From: CAWULT01 sp963923455
GTDB taxonomy: Bacteria; Acidobacteriota; Vicinamibacteria; Vicinamibacterales; UBA2999
Assembly (NCBI GenBank): GCA_963923455.1
Contig: CAWULT010000043.1
Span: forward strand, 1 to 32,499
Direction of reading: 5' to 3'
DNA: 32,499 nucleotides
Part shown: positions 1-8,744 of the stretch, one piece after another
Numbering within the stretch: the stretch's first letter is position 1
Layout of the letters: every line of letters begins with the position of its first letter
Position numbers and translations under genes: made by a program
The notes under the pieces: generated by a model
What the model was told of the DNA's origin: nothing
What the model saw: only the letters and a program-made list of their open reading frames with translations
The model's database searches: none

Positions 1-446
1 GTGTGGGGCGCGTTCGCTAGGCGCTGCACGAGCTCCAGCGGGCGCTTGCCAAACGCCAACTCCACACGCCGCTGCGTGCCGAACAGGTTGGTGACCACCG
101 GCCAAGGCGAACCCTTTACGCGGCGGAACAGCAGCGCGGGGCCGCCCGCGGCGCCGGGCCGTGACGGCCGCTCCGCGCCGGGCTGACAGTGCCGCTCCGA
201 CTTGACCAGCGCCCTGAGGGGGCCGTGGCCCCGGATCGTGCCCCGGAAGCTGCTGTAGAAGATGCCGTCCCTCGCGAAGAGCTCCGCGTACTCCTCGGCG
301 AGGCACGAGCCGAGCGTCCGCGCGTAGCTCACGCTGAGCGCCTGTATCTCCGCGCGGTCCCGGTCCGTCAGCGCGGTCTGCCCCGCCGCCGCCGACGCGG
401 CCATCAATGCCGCCAGTCCACACACCGCCGCCAGATGCTTCTTCAC
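1..446 (-). CDS. Hybrid SnoaL-like / UbiD-like protein, partial (runs off window edge)
   Basis: The GTG start at 446 follows an AGGAGG ribosome site (4 nt gap), and the frame stays open to base 1. Residues 1-21 look like a signal peptide (MKKHLAAVCGLAALMAASAA). Residues 25-88 resemble the first half of a SnoaL/NTF2-like domain (AEEYAELFARDGIFYSSFRG, then SERHC). From about residue 100 the protein becomes recognisable as UbiD-type decarboxylase: GPALLFRRVKG, then PVVTNLFGTQRRVELAFG. UbiD enzymes are prenylated-FMN decarboxylases of the cytoplasm and normally have about 35 residues before this block and no signal peptide. Both halves are therefore incomplete at the junction (bases about 150-180). 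The UbiD part uses GTA, GGT, CCT, TTT and CTA codons that are scarcer in neighbouring genes. Either a deletion fused two same-strand genes, or this edge is an assembly chimera. Family calls for both halves are fairly secure; function of the hybrid is unknown. Confidence 0.7.
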   Translation of the reverse strand, partial: MKKHLAAVCGLAALMAASAAAGQTALTDRDRAEIQALSVSYARTLGSCLAEEYAELFARDGIFYSSFRGTIRGHGPLRALVKSERHCQPGAERPSRPGAAGGPALLFRRVKGSPWPVVTNLFGTQRRVELAFGKRPLELVQRLANAPH

Positions 447-466
447 GCACCCTCCTGTGGTCCGCG

Positions 467-472
467 AGTCTA
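467..472 (-). promoter_or_regulatory. -10-like hexamer (TAGACT) of the SnoaL/UbiD hybrid gene
   Basis: TAGACT on the minus strand lies 20 nt before the GTG start at 446, giving a short leader that contains the AGGAGG ribosome site. No convincing -35 hexamer is visible. The same hexamer precedes the metallo-beta-lactamase-fold gene (8745-8750). Confidence 0.35.
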
Positions 473-495
473 ACGGAGGTCGGGTGTGGCTTGAA

Positions 496-510
496 CCCCC
501 TCACAGGGGG
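496..510. other. Small perfect hairpin between divergent genes
   Basis: CCCCC-TCACA-GGGGG forms a 5-bp stem in the 202-nt region separating the gene starting at 446 (-) and the receptor gene at 649 (+). There is no T-run, so it is not a convincing terminator. Apart from this and the promoter signals listed, nothing else was seen in 447-648. Confidence 0.3.
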
Positions 511-553
511 GAGCATGCCGTCTTTGCAGCGGTCGACGCGCGTGGGCCGGGTG

Positions 554-567
554 TAGAATCTGGCGCC
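554..567 (+). promoter_or_regulatory. Likely -10 element (TAGAAT) plus GGCGCC for the first TonB-dependent receptor
   Basis: TAGAAT (554-559) is followed 2 nt later by GGCGCC (562-567). Transcription would begin around 566, leaving an approximately 80-nt leader with CGGAGG about 8 nt before the ATG at 649. No good -35 lies 16-18 nt upstream. The same -10/GGCGCC pairing occurs at 8816-8827 and 19993-20005. Confidence 0.4.
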
Positions 568-648
568 CTGACGCGGAGATGCATTGAGTCGATGCGGCCA
601 GGGTATGGGTGATCCCCGTCAACCCCGACTCCCACGGAGGTCAGCGGT

Positions 649-3600
649 ATGTCCATCCGGGTGCAGGCCCTCATCGGGCTGCTGGTCATCATCGGGTTCC
701 CTGTCATCGCGCGTGGCCAGACCGGTGCGTCGATCGCCGGGACGGTCGTGGATTCCTCTGGTGCCGTGTTGCCGGGCGTTACCGTCGAGGCATCCAGTCC
801 GGCGCTCATCGAAAAGGTGCGGACCGCGACCACCGACGGTGCCGGCCAGTACCGGATCGAGCAGCTGCGTGGCGGTTCCTACGTCGTGACGTTCAGCCTG
901 CCCGGGTTCAACACGGTGCGCCGCGAGGGGATCGAGCTGAGCGGCTCGTTCGCTGCGACCATCAACGCCGAGATGCGGGTGGGCGCCGTCGAAGAGACCG
1001 TGACGGTCACCGGCGAGGCGCCGACGGTGGACGTGCAGACCTCCTCGAAGCAGCGGGTCATCGACTAGGCGCTGCTGACGGCCATTCCCACCGGCCGCAC
1101 GCCGCAGATCGCCGCGTTCATGATCCCGGGCGTCAACCTGAGCAACGTGGACGTGGGCGGCACCAACATCATCAACACGACGGGCGGGTCGATGTCGATC
1201 CACGGCGGCAGCATCTCCGACACGCGGGTCCTGATCGACGGCGTGACCATCGCCAACGCCGAGGGCACCGGCTGGTCCGCCAACATGCTGCCGAACATGG
1301 GCAGCACGCAGGAAGTCGCGGTCGACTACTCGTCGGCGTCGGCCGAGAGCGTCACCGGCGGCCTGCTGATCAACATGATTCCGAAGACCGGCGGCAACAC
1401 GTTCAGCGGGACGCTGTTCGCCACGGCGGTCAACGACGCGTTCCAGTCCAACAACAGCAACGACGACCTGGTGCGCCGGGGGCTCCGGACGCCGAACTCC
1501 TTGAAGCACCAGGCCGACATCAACCCCGGGCTCGGCGGGCCGCTCGTCAAGGACAGGCTCTGGTTCTACGGATCGGCGCGTTTCACCCGGCAGGCCAACT
1601 ACGTGGGTGGTCTCTTCCGCAACAAGAACGCCGGCGACATCACCAAGTGGACCTACGAGCCCGACACGGCGAACCGCGCCGTCAACAACGCCGAAGAAGA
1701 CAGCGCCAACCTGCGCCTCACCTGGCAGGCGGGCCGCATCCACAAGCTGAACTTCTTCTACGACCAGCACTGGCGGTGCCAGTGCGCGGTCACGGCGCCC
1801 ACCATCTCGCAGGAGGCCGCCAACGAGATCCACTACCCGATCAGCGACCTGCGGTCGCTCTCCTACACCGCGACCCCGAGCAGCCGCGTGCTCGTCGAGG
1901 CGCGCGTCGGCGTGCGCCGCGAGGAGTTCGCCTACACGCCGAACAACGCCGCCGATCCGCAGCGCCTGCTGATTCCGGTGGTGGAGCAGGGCGGCCTGAT
2001 CCCGGGCCTGCTGTACCGCGGCGGCGGCGTGTCGACGGCGACGCAGCCGTACCAGCGCACGCTCGGCGTGACGTTTCCGTCGTCGGCGTCGGTGGCCTAC
2101 GTGACGGGCAGCCACTCGGCCAAGGTGGGCTACTACAACGTGACCGCGACGCGCGATTCGTGGGTCTTCGACAACGCCTCCCAGCTCTCGTACCGGTTCC
2201 TCAACGGCGTGCCGAACCAGCTGACGCAGCGGGCGACGCCGCTCGAACGCTCCGAGCGGCAGAAGTTCGACCTGGGGATCTACCTGCAGGACAAGTGGAC
2301 GGTGGGCCGTGCGACGCTGAGCGGCGGCGTCCGCTTCGATTTCTTCAACAGCTACTTCCCGGAGCAGGTGCTCAGGCCCGCGCCGCTCGTCCCGACCCGC
2401 AACATCACGTTCCCGCGCACCCAGATGGCCAACTGGAAGGACGCAGTGCCCAGGATGGGTGTCTCCTACGACCTGTTCGGCAACGGGCGCACGGCGCTCA
2501 AGGGCGCGCTGAACAAGTACGTGATCGCCCAGGGCCTGCAGGGGACGTATGGCGACACCGCCAACCCGGTCAACCGCCTGGCCAACATCGTCACCCGTAC
2601 GTGGATCGACGGCAACGGCAACTATCGCCCGGACTGCGACCTGACCAACGTGCTGGCGCAGGACTCCCGTGCGGCCGGCGGCGACCTGTGCGGCATCGTG
2701 TCGGACGTCAACTTCGGCAGGCCCACGTTGAGCCTCAACTACGACCCGGAGGTCATCACGGGGTGGGGCACGCGGCCGTACCAGTGGGAGTTCGCTGCCA
2801 GCATCCAGCACGAGGTGCGCCGCGGCTTCGGCATCGACATCGGGTACTTCCGCCGGTGGTACGGCAACTTCGGCGTCACCGACAACCTGGCGCTGCAGCG
2901 GTCCGACTTCGGCACCTTCAGCGTGACGGCGCCGCAGGACGCGCGTCTGCCGGACGGCGGCGGATACACCGTGTCGGGCTGCTACGATCTCAACCCCGAC
3001 AAGGTCACCGTGGTCCCCAACAACTACTTCACGCTGGCGCGCAACTTCGGCAAGCAGATCCAGCACTGGAACGGACTCGACGCAACCGTCAACCTGCGCT
3101 TCGGCCGGCAGTTCACGCTGCAGGGCGGCTTGAGCACCGGCCGCCAGGTGACCGACAACTGCGAGGTCGTGGCCGACCTGCCCGAGGCAGCGCTGCTGAC
3201 CGCGCCCTACTGCCGGCAGGTGCAGGACTTCCTGACCGACGCCAAGCTCGTCGGCTCCTACAGCGTGCCGAAGATCGACGTGCAGGTGAGCGGCCTGTGG
3301 TACAGCCGGCCCGGCCCGCTGCTGTCGGCCAACCTGGTCGTACCGAACACCGTCGTGCGGACCTCGCTCGGGCGGGATCTGGCGGCCAATGCCCAGAACG
3401 TGACGGTCAACCTCGTGTCGCCCGGGTCGATGTTCGGCGACCGCCGCAACCAGCTCGACCTGCGGCTCACGCGGCCGTTCCGCGTGGACCGGACGCGCAT
3501 CGGGGTGAACCTCGAGGTCTACAACGTGTTCAACTCGAACGCCGTGCTCACCGAAAGCGCCACGTACCTGAACTCGTCGATCGCCGGCTGGCGTATTCCG

Positions 3601-3654
3601 CAGACCATCATCCCGCCCCGGTTCGTCAAGATCAGCGCGCAGATCGACTTCTGA
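649..3654 (+). pseudogene. TonB-dependent receptor with carboxypeptidase-regulatory-like domain, interrupted by one in-frame TAG
   Basis: The ATG at 649 follows a GGAGG ribosome site. Residues 1-23 are a signal peptide; about 27-105 are a carboxypeptidase-regulatory-like (CnaB-type) domain (SIAGTVVDSSGAVLPGVTVE); plug and outer-membrane barrel follow. Codon 140 is TAG (1066-1068), between KQRVID and ALLTAIPTGR. The intact paralogue at 26568 reads straight through here (RQQVLDGEILQTLPTSRSYN), so one base change from CAG, GAG or AAG explains the stop. The remaining 861 codons have no further lesion and end in a normal barrel-like C-terminus (FVKISAQIDF). As written, translation gives only the signal peptide and first domain. 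Such receptors take up large substrates across the outer membrane; the ligand here cannot be told. A sequencing error is the main alternative to a recent inactivating mutation. Amber suppression is unlikely because TAG ends at least nine genes here. Confidence 0.85.
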
Positions 3655-3681
3655 TCGCGCGCGGAGCCGCGTCCTTCCGTT

Positions 3682-3709
3682 GCTGCCGGGTCCGGGTGGG
3701 CCCGGCAGC
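3682..3709 (+). terminator. GC-rich hairpin after the first receptor gene
   Basis: GCTGCCGGG (3682-3690) pairs perfectly with CCCGGCAGC (3701-3709) around a 10-nt loop, starting 28 nt after the receptor stop codon. There is no T-tract, so it is a probable 3'-end or attenuator structure, not a classic intrinsic terminator. The next ribosome site begins 9 nt later. Confidence 0.5.
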
Positions 3710-3727
3710 GCCACCCCGAGGAGTCCG

Positions 3728-4744
3728 ATGGAACCCACGTCTCCGCCGCCGCACGCCCGGATGATGCAGCTCGTGTCCGGCCGGTTCATCTCGCACGCGG
3801 TGGGCGTTGCCGCGCTGTACGACTGGGCCACCCGGCTGGCCCCCGGCCCGTTGACCGCCGACGCGCTCGCGGCCCGTTCGGGCGTGCACGCCGGGGCGGC
3901 CCACCGCCTGCTGCGGGCGCTCGCCAGCGTCGGCGTCTTCGCCGAGGGACCGGACGGGACGTTCGCCAACACCCCGCTGTCCGAGACGCTCCGGTCGGAT
4001 GTGCCGGGTTCGTTGCGGTCGCTGGCCCTGTTCTTCAACCACGACGCACACGTGAAGAGCTGGCTCGGGCTGGCGCACAGCGTCCGGACCGGCGCGAGCG
4101 GCGTCGAGCACGTGCACGGCCGCCCTGTCTGGGACCTGCTGGCGGCCGACGAGGGCCTCGCGAAGACGTTCAACGACGCCATGACCGCGCTCTCGGACCA
4201 GACCGCGCGCGCGATCCTCGAGGCCTTCGACTTCGGCGGCATCGGCGAACTGGCCGACGTGGGTGGCGGCCACGGCTTCCTGCTGGGCGCGATCCTCGCC
4301 GCGCACCCGGCGCTGCACGGGGTGCTGTTCGACCTGCCGCCGGTCGTGGCCGGCGCCGGGGCCGTGCTGCGCTCGCTCGGCGTGGCCGACCGCACGCGCG
4401 TGGTCGGCGGCGATTTCTTCGCCGAGGTGCCCGCGGCCGATGCCTACCTGCTGCATCACATCCTGCACGACTGGAGCGACGCCGACGCGGCGCGCATCCT
4501 GGCGACGATCCGGCGGGCGGCGAAGCCCGGCGCCCGGGTGCTCGTGGCCGAGGCCATTCTGCGGCCCGGCAACGAGCCCGACTTCGCCAAGTTCCTCGAC
4601 CTCGAAATGCTGGTGTTCACGACCGGCGGCCTCGAGCGGACCGAGTCGGCCTGGCGCGCGCTGCTCGAAGGCGCCGGCTTCCAGCTGGCCCGCGTCGTGC
4701 CGACGCGGTCGATGGTCAGCGTGATCGAGGCCCGTCCCGTGTAG
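3728..4744 (+). CDS. SAM-dependent O-methyltransferase, COMT/hydroxyindole type
   Basis: A 338-aa cytoplasmic enzyme. The ATG at 3728 has GAGGAG 4 nt upstream, which decides the start. Residues about 15-90 form the winged-helix dimerisation domain typical of class II O-methyltransferases (LTADALAARSGV, LLRALASVGVF). The Rossmann SAM-binding glycine motif is DVGGGHG at 177-183, followed by the acidic FDLP segment. LLHHILHDWSDADAARIL (241-258) carries the His-Asp-Trp motif, His247 matching the catalytic base of the family. It would transfer a methyl group from SAM to a hydroxyl or similar acceptor on a small molecule; the substrate is not predictable. It stands alone between the broken receptor gene and the aminotransferase gene, which has its own promoter-like element. 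Bacterial relatives act in secondary metabolism or carotenoid modification, but no such cluster is visible here. Confidence 0.85.
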   Translation: MEPTSPPPHARMMQLVSGRFISHAVGVAALYDWATRLAPGPLTADALAARSGVHAGAAHRLLRALASVGVFAEGPDGTFANTPLSETLRSDVPGSLRSLALFFNHDAHVKSWLGLAHSVRTGASGVEHVHGRPVWDLLAADEGLAKTFNDAMTALSDQTARAILEAFDFGGIGELADVGGGHGFLLGAILAAHPALHGVLFDLPPVVAGAGAVLRSLGVADRTRVVGGDFFAEVPAADAYLLHHILHDWSDADAARILATIRRAAKPGARVLVAEAILRPGNEPDFAKFLDLEMLVFTTGGLERTESAWRALLEGAGFQLARVVPTRSMVSVIEARPV

Positions 4745-4794
4745 GGCGGAGGGCAGGCGTGGGCCGGGGGCGTGCCCCGCCCACCCGCATGGCG

Positions 4795-4810
4795 CTAGAG
4801 TGAAGGCATG
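4795..4810 (+). promoter_or_regulatory. -10 element 7 nt before the ATG: probable leaderless promoter
   Basis: TAGAGT (4795-4800) is separated by 7 nt from the ATG at 4808, placing the expected transcription start on or beside the start codon. The GAAGG between them is too close to the ATG to act as a Shine-Dalgarno sequence. The same geometry recurs at 15794, 26332, 30742 and 32228. Confidence 0.5.
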
Positions 4811-5797
4811 TCCAGCGCCGCTCCCGCGTTCCCGACCCTCGGCCCCGACGACGTCCTGGCCGCGCTGCGCGGCCTGCGCGCGCGGCAGCCCGTCAACTAC
4901 TGGGCCTTCTATTCGAGCCAGCTCGGCGGCATCGTCACGGATCCCGCGCTGATGGTGATCCCGTTCGACGATCACATGGTGCACCGCGGGCACGGCATCT
5001 TCGACACCGCGGGCCTCGTCGGTGGCCGCATCTACGATCTCGAGGCGCACCTCGACCGCTTCCTGGGCTCGGCCGAGCGGTCGCGCCTGGTGCTGCCCGG
5101 GTCCCGCCATGACATGCGCGAGATCATCATCAGGACCGCGGCGGTCAGCGGCCGACGGGACGGTGCGATCCGGTACTGGCTCTCGTCGGGACCCGGTAGC
5201 CTCGAGCTGACGCCGGCCGCGGGCGCCGGGCCCGGCTTCTTCGTGATGGTGTTCGGCGGGCTGTCGTATCCGGAGCGGTGGTACACGGAGGGACTCGAGG
5301 TGATGACGACCACCTATCCCATCAAGCCGGCGCTCTACGCCATCACCAAGGCCACCAACTACCTGCCGAACGTCCTGATGCAGATGGAGGCGAAGGCCGC
5401 CGGGCTCGACAACGGCATCTTCGTCGATGCCGACGGGCACGTGGGCGAGAGCTCCAACATGAACGTGGCCTTCGTGACGGCCGACGGCGTGCTGCGGCAC
5501 CCCCGGTTCGTCCACGTGCTGCCCGGGTGCACGTCGCTCCGACTACTGGAGCTGGCCCGGGGGCTGGTCGGCCACGGCCTGCTGACCGGGGTGGAGGTGT
5601 GCGACATCCCGGTGGCCCAGGCGCGGCGCGCGCGCGAGATGCTGATGCTGGGGAGCTCGATCAAGGTGGCGCCGGTCGTCGCGTGGGATGGGCAGCCGAT
5701 CGGCGACGGCCGTCCGGGGCCCGTCGCCCGGGCGCTGTACGACCTGCTGGACGAGGACATGCGGACGGGCGACCGCCTGATCGACGTGCCCTACTGA
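4808..5797 (+). CDS. PLP-dependent class IV aminotransferase (branched-chain/D-amino-acid/ADC-lyase superfamily)
   Basis: A 329-aa cytoplasmic PLP enzyme of fold type IV. The block YWAFYSSQLGGIVTDP (31-46), then DDHMVHRGHGIFDT (54-67), is the standard N-terminal half. Lys181 in ITKATNYLPNVL is the expected Schiff-base lysine, and the Glu in DGHVGESSNMNVAFV is the residue that contacts the PLP pyridine nitrogen in this fold. PGCTSLRLLELA and LMLGSSIKVAPVVAWDGQPIG are the C-terminal phosphate- and substrate-side motifs. The extended N-terminus (about 25 residues before YWAFYS) recalls plant-type branched-chain aminotransferase-like proteins. Whether it acts on branched-chain amino acids, D-amino acids or aminodeoxychorismate cannot be decided by eye. 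The gene is convergent with the ankyrin gene (31 nt between stops). Confidence 0.85.
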   Translation: MSSAAPAFPTLGPDDVLAALRGLRARQPVNYWAFYSSQLGGIVTDPALMVIPFDDHMVHRGHGIFDTAGLVGGRIYDLEAHLDRFLGSAERSRLVLPGSRHDMREIIIRTAAVSGRRDGAIRYWLSSGPGSLELTPAAGAGPGFFVMVFGGLSYPERWYTEGLEVMTTTYPIKPALYAITKATNYLPNVLMQMEAKAAGLDNGIFVDADGHVGESSNMNVAFVTADGVLRHPRFVHVLPGCTSLRLLELARGLVGHGLLTGVEVCDIPVAQARRAREMLMLGSSIKVAPVVAWDGQPIGDGRPGPVARALYDLLDEDMRTGDRLIDVPY

Positions 5798-5828
5798 CAT
5801 CGAGTACTGCGCGGCCCGGGCGGCGCGC

Positions 5829-7127
5829 TCAGCGCGCGCCCAGCCGCCGCAAGGCGTCCTGCATCGCCGGATTGCCGGCGGCCATCTGGAGCAGCGTCAT
5901 CCCGTTGCGGTTCCCGGCCCCGGTGACGCTGGCGCCGGCCGCCACCAGCAGGCCCGCCACCGCGGCGTAGTCGGCCCCGCGCGCGCGGCGGTGCACCGAG
6001 CCGAATGCCGCCCAGCCGAGCGGCGTGCTGCCGTGCGTCGGATCGCGCGCGTCGACGGGCACCCGGCCGAACTCGAGCAGCCGCTCGACCAGCCGGGCCT
6101 GTCCCACCCAGCACGCCGCATGCAGGGCCGTGCCCCCGTCGATGCCTGGTGCCGCGGGGTCGAACCCGAAGCGCAGCATCAACTCGACCGCCTCGTCGTG
6201 CTCGTGGAAGATCGCCCGGGCGAGGTATCCGTGCTCGTCGGCCGTCATCGACGTCAGCAGGGCCGGATCCTCCGCGAGCGCACCCTGCGCACCGGCCTCG
6301 TCGGCAGCCCCGATCGCGCTGAAGAAGCGCACCCGTGCGGGGCTGCGGGCGTGCAGCAGGTCGAGCACGGCGCGGTGGCCCTGGAGCCGCGCGACGTCGT
6401 GCGGTGAGAGGCCGAAGCCGATCGTCCAGCAGTAGATGTGCAGGGGCGGCACGGGGTCGTAGCCGGGCTCGTGGATGCGCGCCTGCACGCAGCCGGGGTC
6501 GGCGTCGAGCACGCGGGTGGCGAGGGCCGTGTCGCCCAGGTGCGCCGCCATGTAGATGTCGGGCGACGCACCGCGTTCGAGCAGGCGCCGGCAGACGGCT
6601 GGCCGTGCCACCAGCGCGTACTGCGCGGGCGTGGAGCGGTGATCGATGCACCGCGCCTCGGGGTCCGCACCCTGGTCGAGCAGGAAGTCCGCGACGGCTG
6701 GCGTCGCGGCCTCGTGCAGCGGCTGCTGCCCGTCGCCGCCGCGCGCGTGGACACTCGTGGGGTCGGCCGCGACGATCGCCCGCAGGTCGTCGAACCAGCC
6801 GAGGCGCGCCGCGACGTTGGGCGTCAGGCGCGCGCCCTGCGCGATGAGGAAGTGGGCCGTGCCCTCGTCCGCGTTGTCGAGCACGGTGTAGGGACCGTTC
6901 TCCCACGCGCTGAGCAGGTTGACGTTGGCGCCGGCGGCGATGAGGACCCGCAGCAGGACCTCGTTCTTCGCGGCGACGTGCGCCGCCCGCTGGCCGAACG
7001 CGAACAGGGCGTCGTTGACGCGGGCCCGGACGTGTGGGTGCTGCAGCAGCCGCGCGGCGCCCGGTGCGTCGCCAGCCGTCACCGCGTCGTGGAAGTCGCG
7101 GACGTCCTGGTCGAAGCGGCTGGTCAT
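5829..7127 (-). CDS. Ankyrin-repeat protein
   Basis: A 432-aa protein built of degenerate ankyrin repeats: clear units include RAAHVAAKNEVLLRVLIAAG, QPLHEAATPAVADFLLDQG, TALHAACWVGQARLVERLLE and STPLGWAAFGS. Such repeats are protein-binding scaffolds. No signal peptide, membrane segment or catalytic domain was seen, so a cytoplasmic binding role is likely and the partner is unknown. The ATG at 7127 is chosen because the frame upstream would run through the -10-like GATAGAA and palindrome at 7161-7186; a further ATG exists at 7211. There is no convincing ribosome site before 7127. The gene follows the metallo-beta-lactamase-fold gene on the same strand (109 nt apart). Confidence 0.8.
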   Translation of the reverse strand: MTSRFDQDVRDFHDAVTAGDAPGAARLLQHPHVRARVNDALFAFGQRAAHVAAKNEVLLRVLIAAGANVNLLSAWENGPYTVLDNADEGTAHFLIAQGARLTPNVAARLGWFDDLRAIVAADPTSVHARGGDGQQPLHEAATPAVADFLLDQGADPEARCIDHRSTPAQYALVARPAVCRRLLERGASPDIYMAAHLGDTALATRVLDADPGCVQARIHEPGYDPVPPLHIYCWTIGFGLSPHDVARLQGHRAVLDLLHARSPARVRFFSAIGAADEAGAQGALAEDPALLTSMTADEHGYLARAIFHEHDEAVELMLRFGFDPAAPGIDGGTALHAACWVGQARLVERLLEFGRVPVDARDPTHGSTPLGWAAFGSVHRRARGADYAAVAGLLVAAGASVTGAGNRNGMTLLQMAAGNPAMQDALRRLGAR

Positions 7128-7164
7128 CGATCGACGCGGCGCGGGAGGGGCACGGCCGCGTTCT

Positions 7165-7186
7165 ATCACAGGTGTGCGCCTGTGAT
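7165..7186. promoter_or_regulatory. Perfect 8-bp inverted repeat between the MBL-fold and ankyrin genes
   Basis: ATCACAGG-TGTGCG-CCTGTGAT. On the minus strand its last bases run into TGATAGAAC, a -10-like sequence 30-40 nt before the ankyrin start, so it could be an operator. It also sits about 50 nt past the stop of the upstream gene, so it could form a 3' hairpin of that message. No T-run follows. Confidence 0.4.
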
Positions 7187-7236
7187 TCGCGAGCAGGACG
7201 GCGGCCGACACCGCCGTCCTCCTCGCATCGAGAGTG

Positions 7237-8721
7237 CTACTTGCCGACCGCCTTCCAGACGTCGGCCTTGGTCAGCGGCGCGTTGCCACGGTGTACCGGG
7301 ATGTACTGCTCGAAGTCGAGGTTCAGCTTCTCCAGGATCGGCTGCAGCGCCTTGATGTGATCGTTGGCCTGCTGTCCGGGCGCCGGCAGCGTGTAGTCGG
7401 CCTGGAACAGGATCTTCTCCTTCGGGATGAAGGCCACCGTCAGGCCATTCGAATGGGGCGTGGGGTAGATGTGGTGGAACTCGACCGTTCGCGTCCCGTC
7501 CGAATACACCTTCTTCTCGGCGATCGTCTCGATCTTCACCTTCTTCGGACTCTTGGCCAGCGCGTCGGTCAGCAGGGTCCGCGGCGTGTTGAGGGCCCGC
7601 TCGAGGAACGCGCGGTTGTTCTGCTGCGTGATGACCGTCACGCCCTCGGCCACGAGCGGCGGCAGGCCCCCCGTATGGTCGGCATGGGGGTGCGAGTTCC
7701 ACACGTAGCGGAGCGGCTTGTTCGGGAAGAGCTTCTTCGCCTCGGCGATGTACGCGAGGCCGCGCGCCTCCGACTGGCCGGCCTCGAGCATCATCACGTA
7801 GTTCTTGAACTCCACCAGGATGGAGTCGTAGCTGCCCGCCCCCGTCGTCAGCCAGTAGAGCCCGTCACCGAGCTTCTGGGTGGTGACGGTCATCGCCGGC
7901 GGCGCCGGGGGCGCGCCAGCGGGCGGACCGCCGCCACGACCCGCCGGCGGGGCCGGCGCCGGCACGAGCGAGGCCACGTTGGGCGGGTTGGCGGTGGCCG
8001 CCGTCACGTCGACCTCGAAGAAGGGCCAGCCGCCGCGCGTCTGGACGATCTTGGCCGGCGCCATCGCGCCGCCGCCGAAGTCCTTCCAGCCCGAGTAGGT
8101 GGCCAGGACGTGCATGTCGCCCATGATGTTCTCGCCGACCCACGTCTCGACGCGCTCGATCTGGTTCTGCGCGTTCAGGTAGCCGTTGATCACGTAGGCC
8201 TTGCCCGAGGCGGCCTTCACGGCCGGGCTCCAGCTCAGGACCGTGTAGGTGCGGCCGTTGACCTTCTTGCGGCTCACGGTGGCGTTGTTGGCCGCGGCGC
8301 CCTTCAGGAAGCCCCACGGCGTGATGTACAGCTCGATCGCGTTGCCCCACGGCTGCGACACGTCCGCCTGCTGCGGCGTCACCTGCTGGAAGTAAGTGCC
8401 TGGCGCCGTGGTGGTGGACCCGCCGGGTCCGATGTTGTTCGTGCCGCCGGTGGCGCGCGACGCCGGCGCCGCCAGGTCGATCACCCGGACGTAGCTGGTG
8501 ATCGGGCGCATCGGATCGTGCGGGCCCTGGCAGGTCATCTGTGTGGCGTTGGCGCCGCACTGCTGGAACGAGACGTCCTTTGCCGTTCCCGAGTAGGTGA
8601 TCGACCGGACGTCGCCAAGGGCTTTTTGCGCGTTGGCGATGACGGATGCGGCATCCTGCGCCATGGCGGGCCCGCTCAGGGCCACCAGGCTTGCCGCCAC
8701 GACTGCAACTGTTCTGAACAC
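7237..8721 (-). CDS. Exported metallo-beta-lactamase-fold hydrolase with long N-terminal extension
   Basis: A 494-aa protein. The GTG start at 8721 follows a GGGGGGAGA ribosome site. Residues 1-22 are a signal peptide ending AMAQ. Residues about 23-255 form a region of unrecognised function, possibly a periplasmic lipoprotein-carrier-like or DUF domain. A Pro/Gly/Ala linker (PAPAPPAGRGGGPPAGAPPA) joins it to the C-terminal MBL fold. That fold has the full zinc set: HPHADH in NSHPHADHTGG, His in YPTPHSNG, Asp in FQADYTLP and the last His in YIPVHRG. It is thus likely an active, periplasmic zinc hydrolase. The substrate is unknown; relatives of this layout are annotated as generic MBL-fold hydrolases, and beta-lactamase activity should not be assumed. 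It is divergent from the serine hydrolase gene at 8847. Confidence 0.8.
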   Translation of the reverse strand: MFRTVAVVAASLVALSGPAMAQDAASVIANAQKALGDVRSITYSGTAKDVSFQQCGANATQMTCQGPHDPMRPITSYVRVIDLAAPASRATGGTNNIGPGGSTTTAPGTYFQQVTPQQADVSQPWGNAIELYITPWGFLKGAAANNATVSRKKVNGRTYTVLSWSPAVKAASGKAYVINGYLNAQNQIERVETWVGENIMGDMHVLATYSGWKDFGGGAMAPAKIVQTRGGWPFFEVDVTAATANPPNVASLVPAPAPPAGRGGGPPAGAPPAPPAMTVTTQKLGDGLYWLTTGAGSYDSILVEFKNYVMMLEAGQSEARGLAYIAEAKKLFPNKPLRYVWNSHPHADHTGGLPPLVAEGVTVITQQNNRAFLERALNTPRTLLTDALAKSPKKVKIETIAEKKVYSDGTRTVEFHHIYPTPHSNGLTVAFIPKEKILFQADYTLPAPGQQANDHIKALQPILEKLNLDFEQYIPVHRGNAPLTKADVWKAVGK

Positions 8722-8744
8722 AGCGTCTCCCCCCCTGCTGAGAG

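Noticed and set aside
1060..1075. Programmed read-through or selenocysteine-like recoding at the TAG
   Set aside because: TAG is not the selenocysteine codon, no structured element follows, and TAG terminates many other genes here. A mutation or base error is simpler.
1120..3654. Second part of the first receptor as an independent gene starting at 1120
   Set aside because: The start would fall inside the plug domain and leave no signal peptide or ribosome site. The sequence continues the upstream frame exactly, so it is one gene with a stop.
619..4395. Very long open frame on the minus strand opposite the first receptor and methyltransferase genes
   Set aside because: It is Arg/His/Val/Gly-rich with no recognisable domain, and it spans two unrelated plus-strand genes. 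Such antisense frames are expected in GC-rich DNA.
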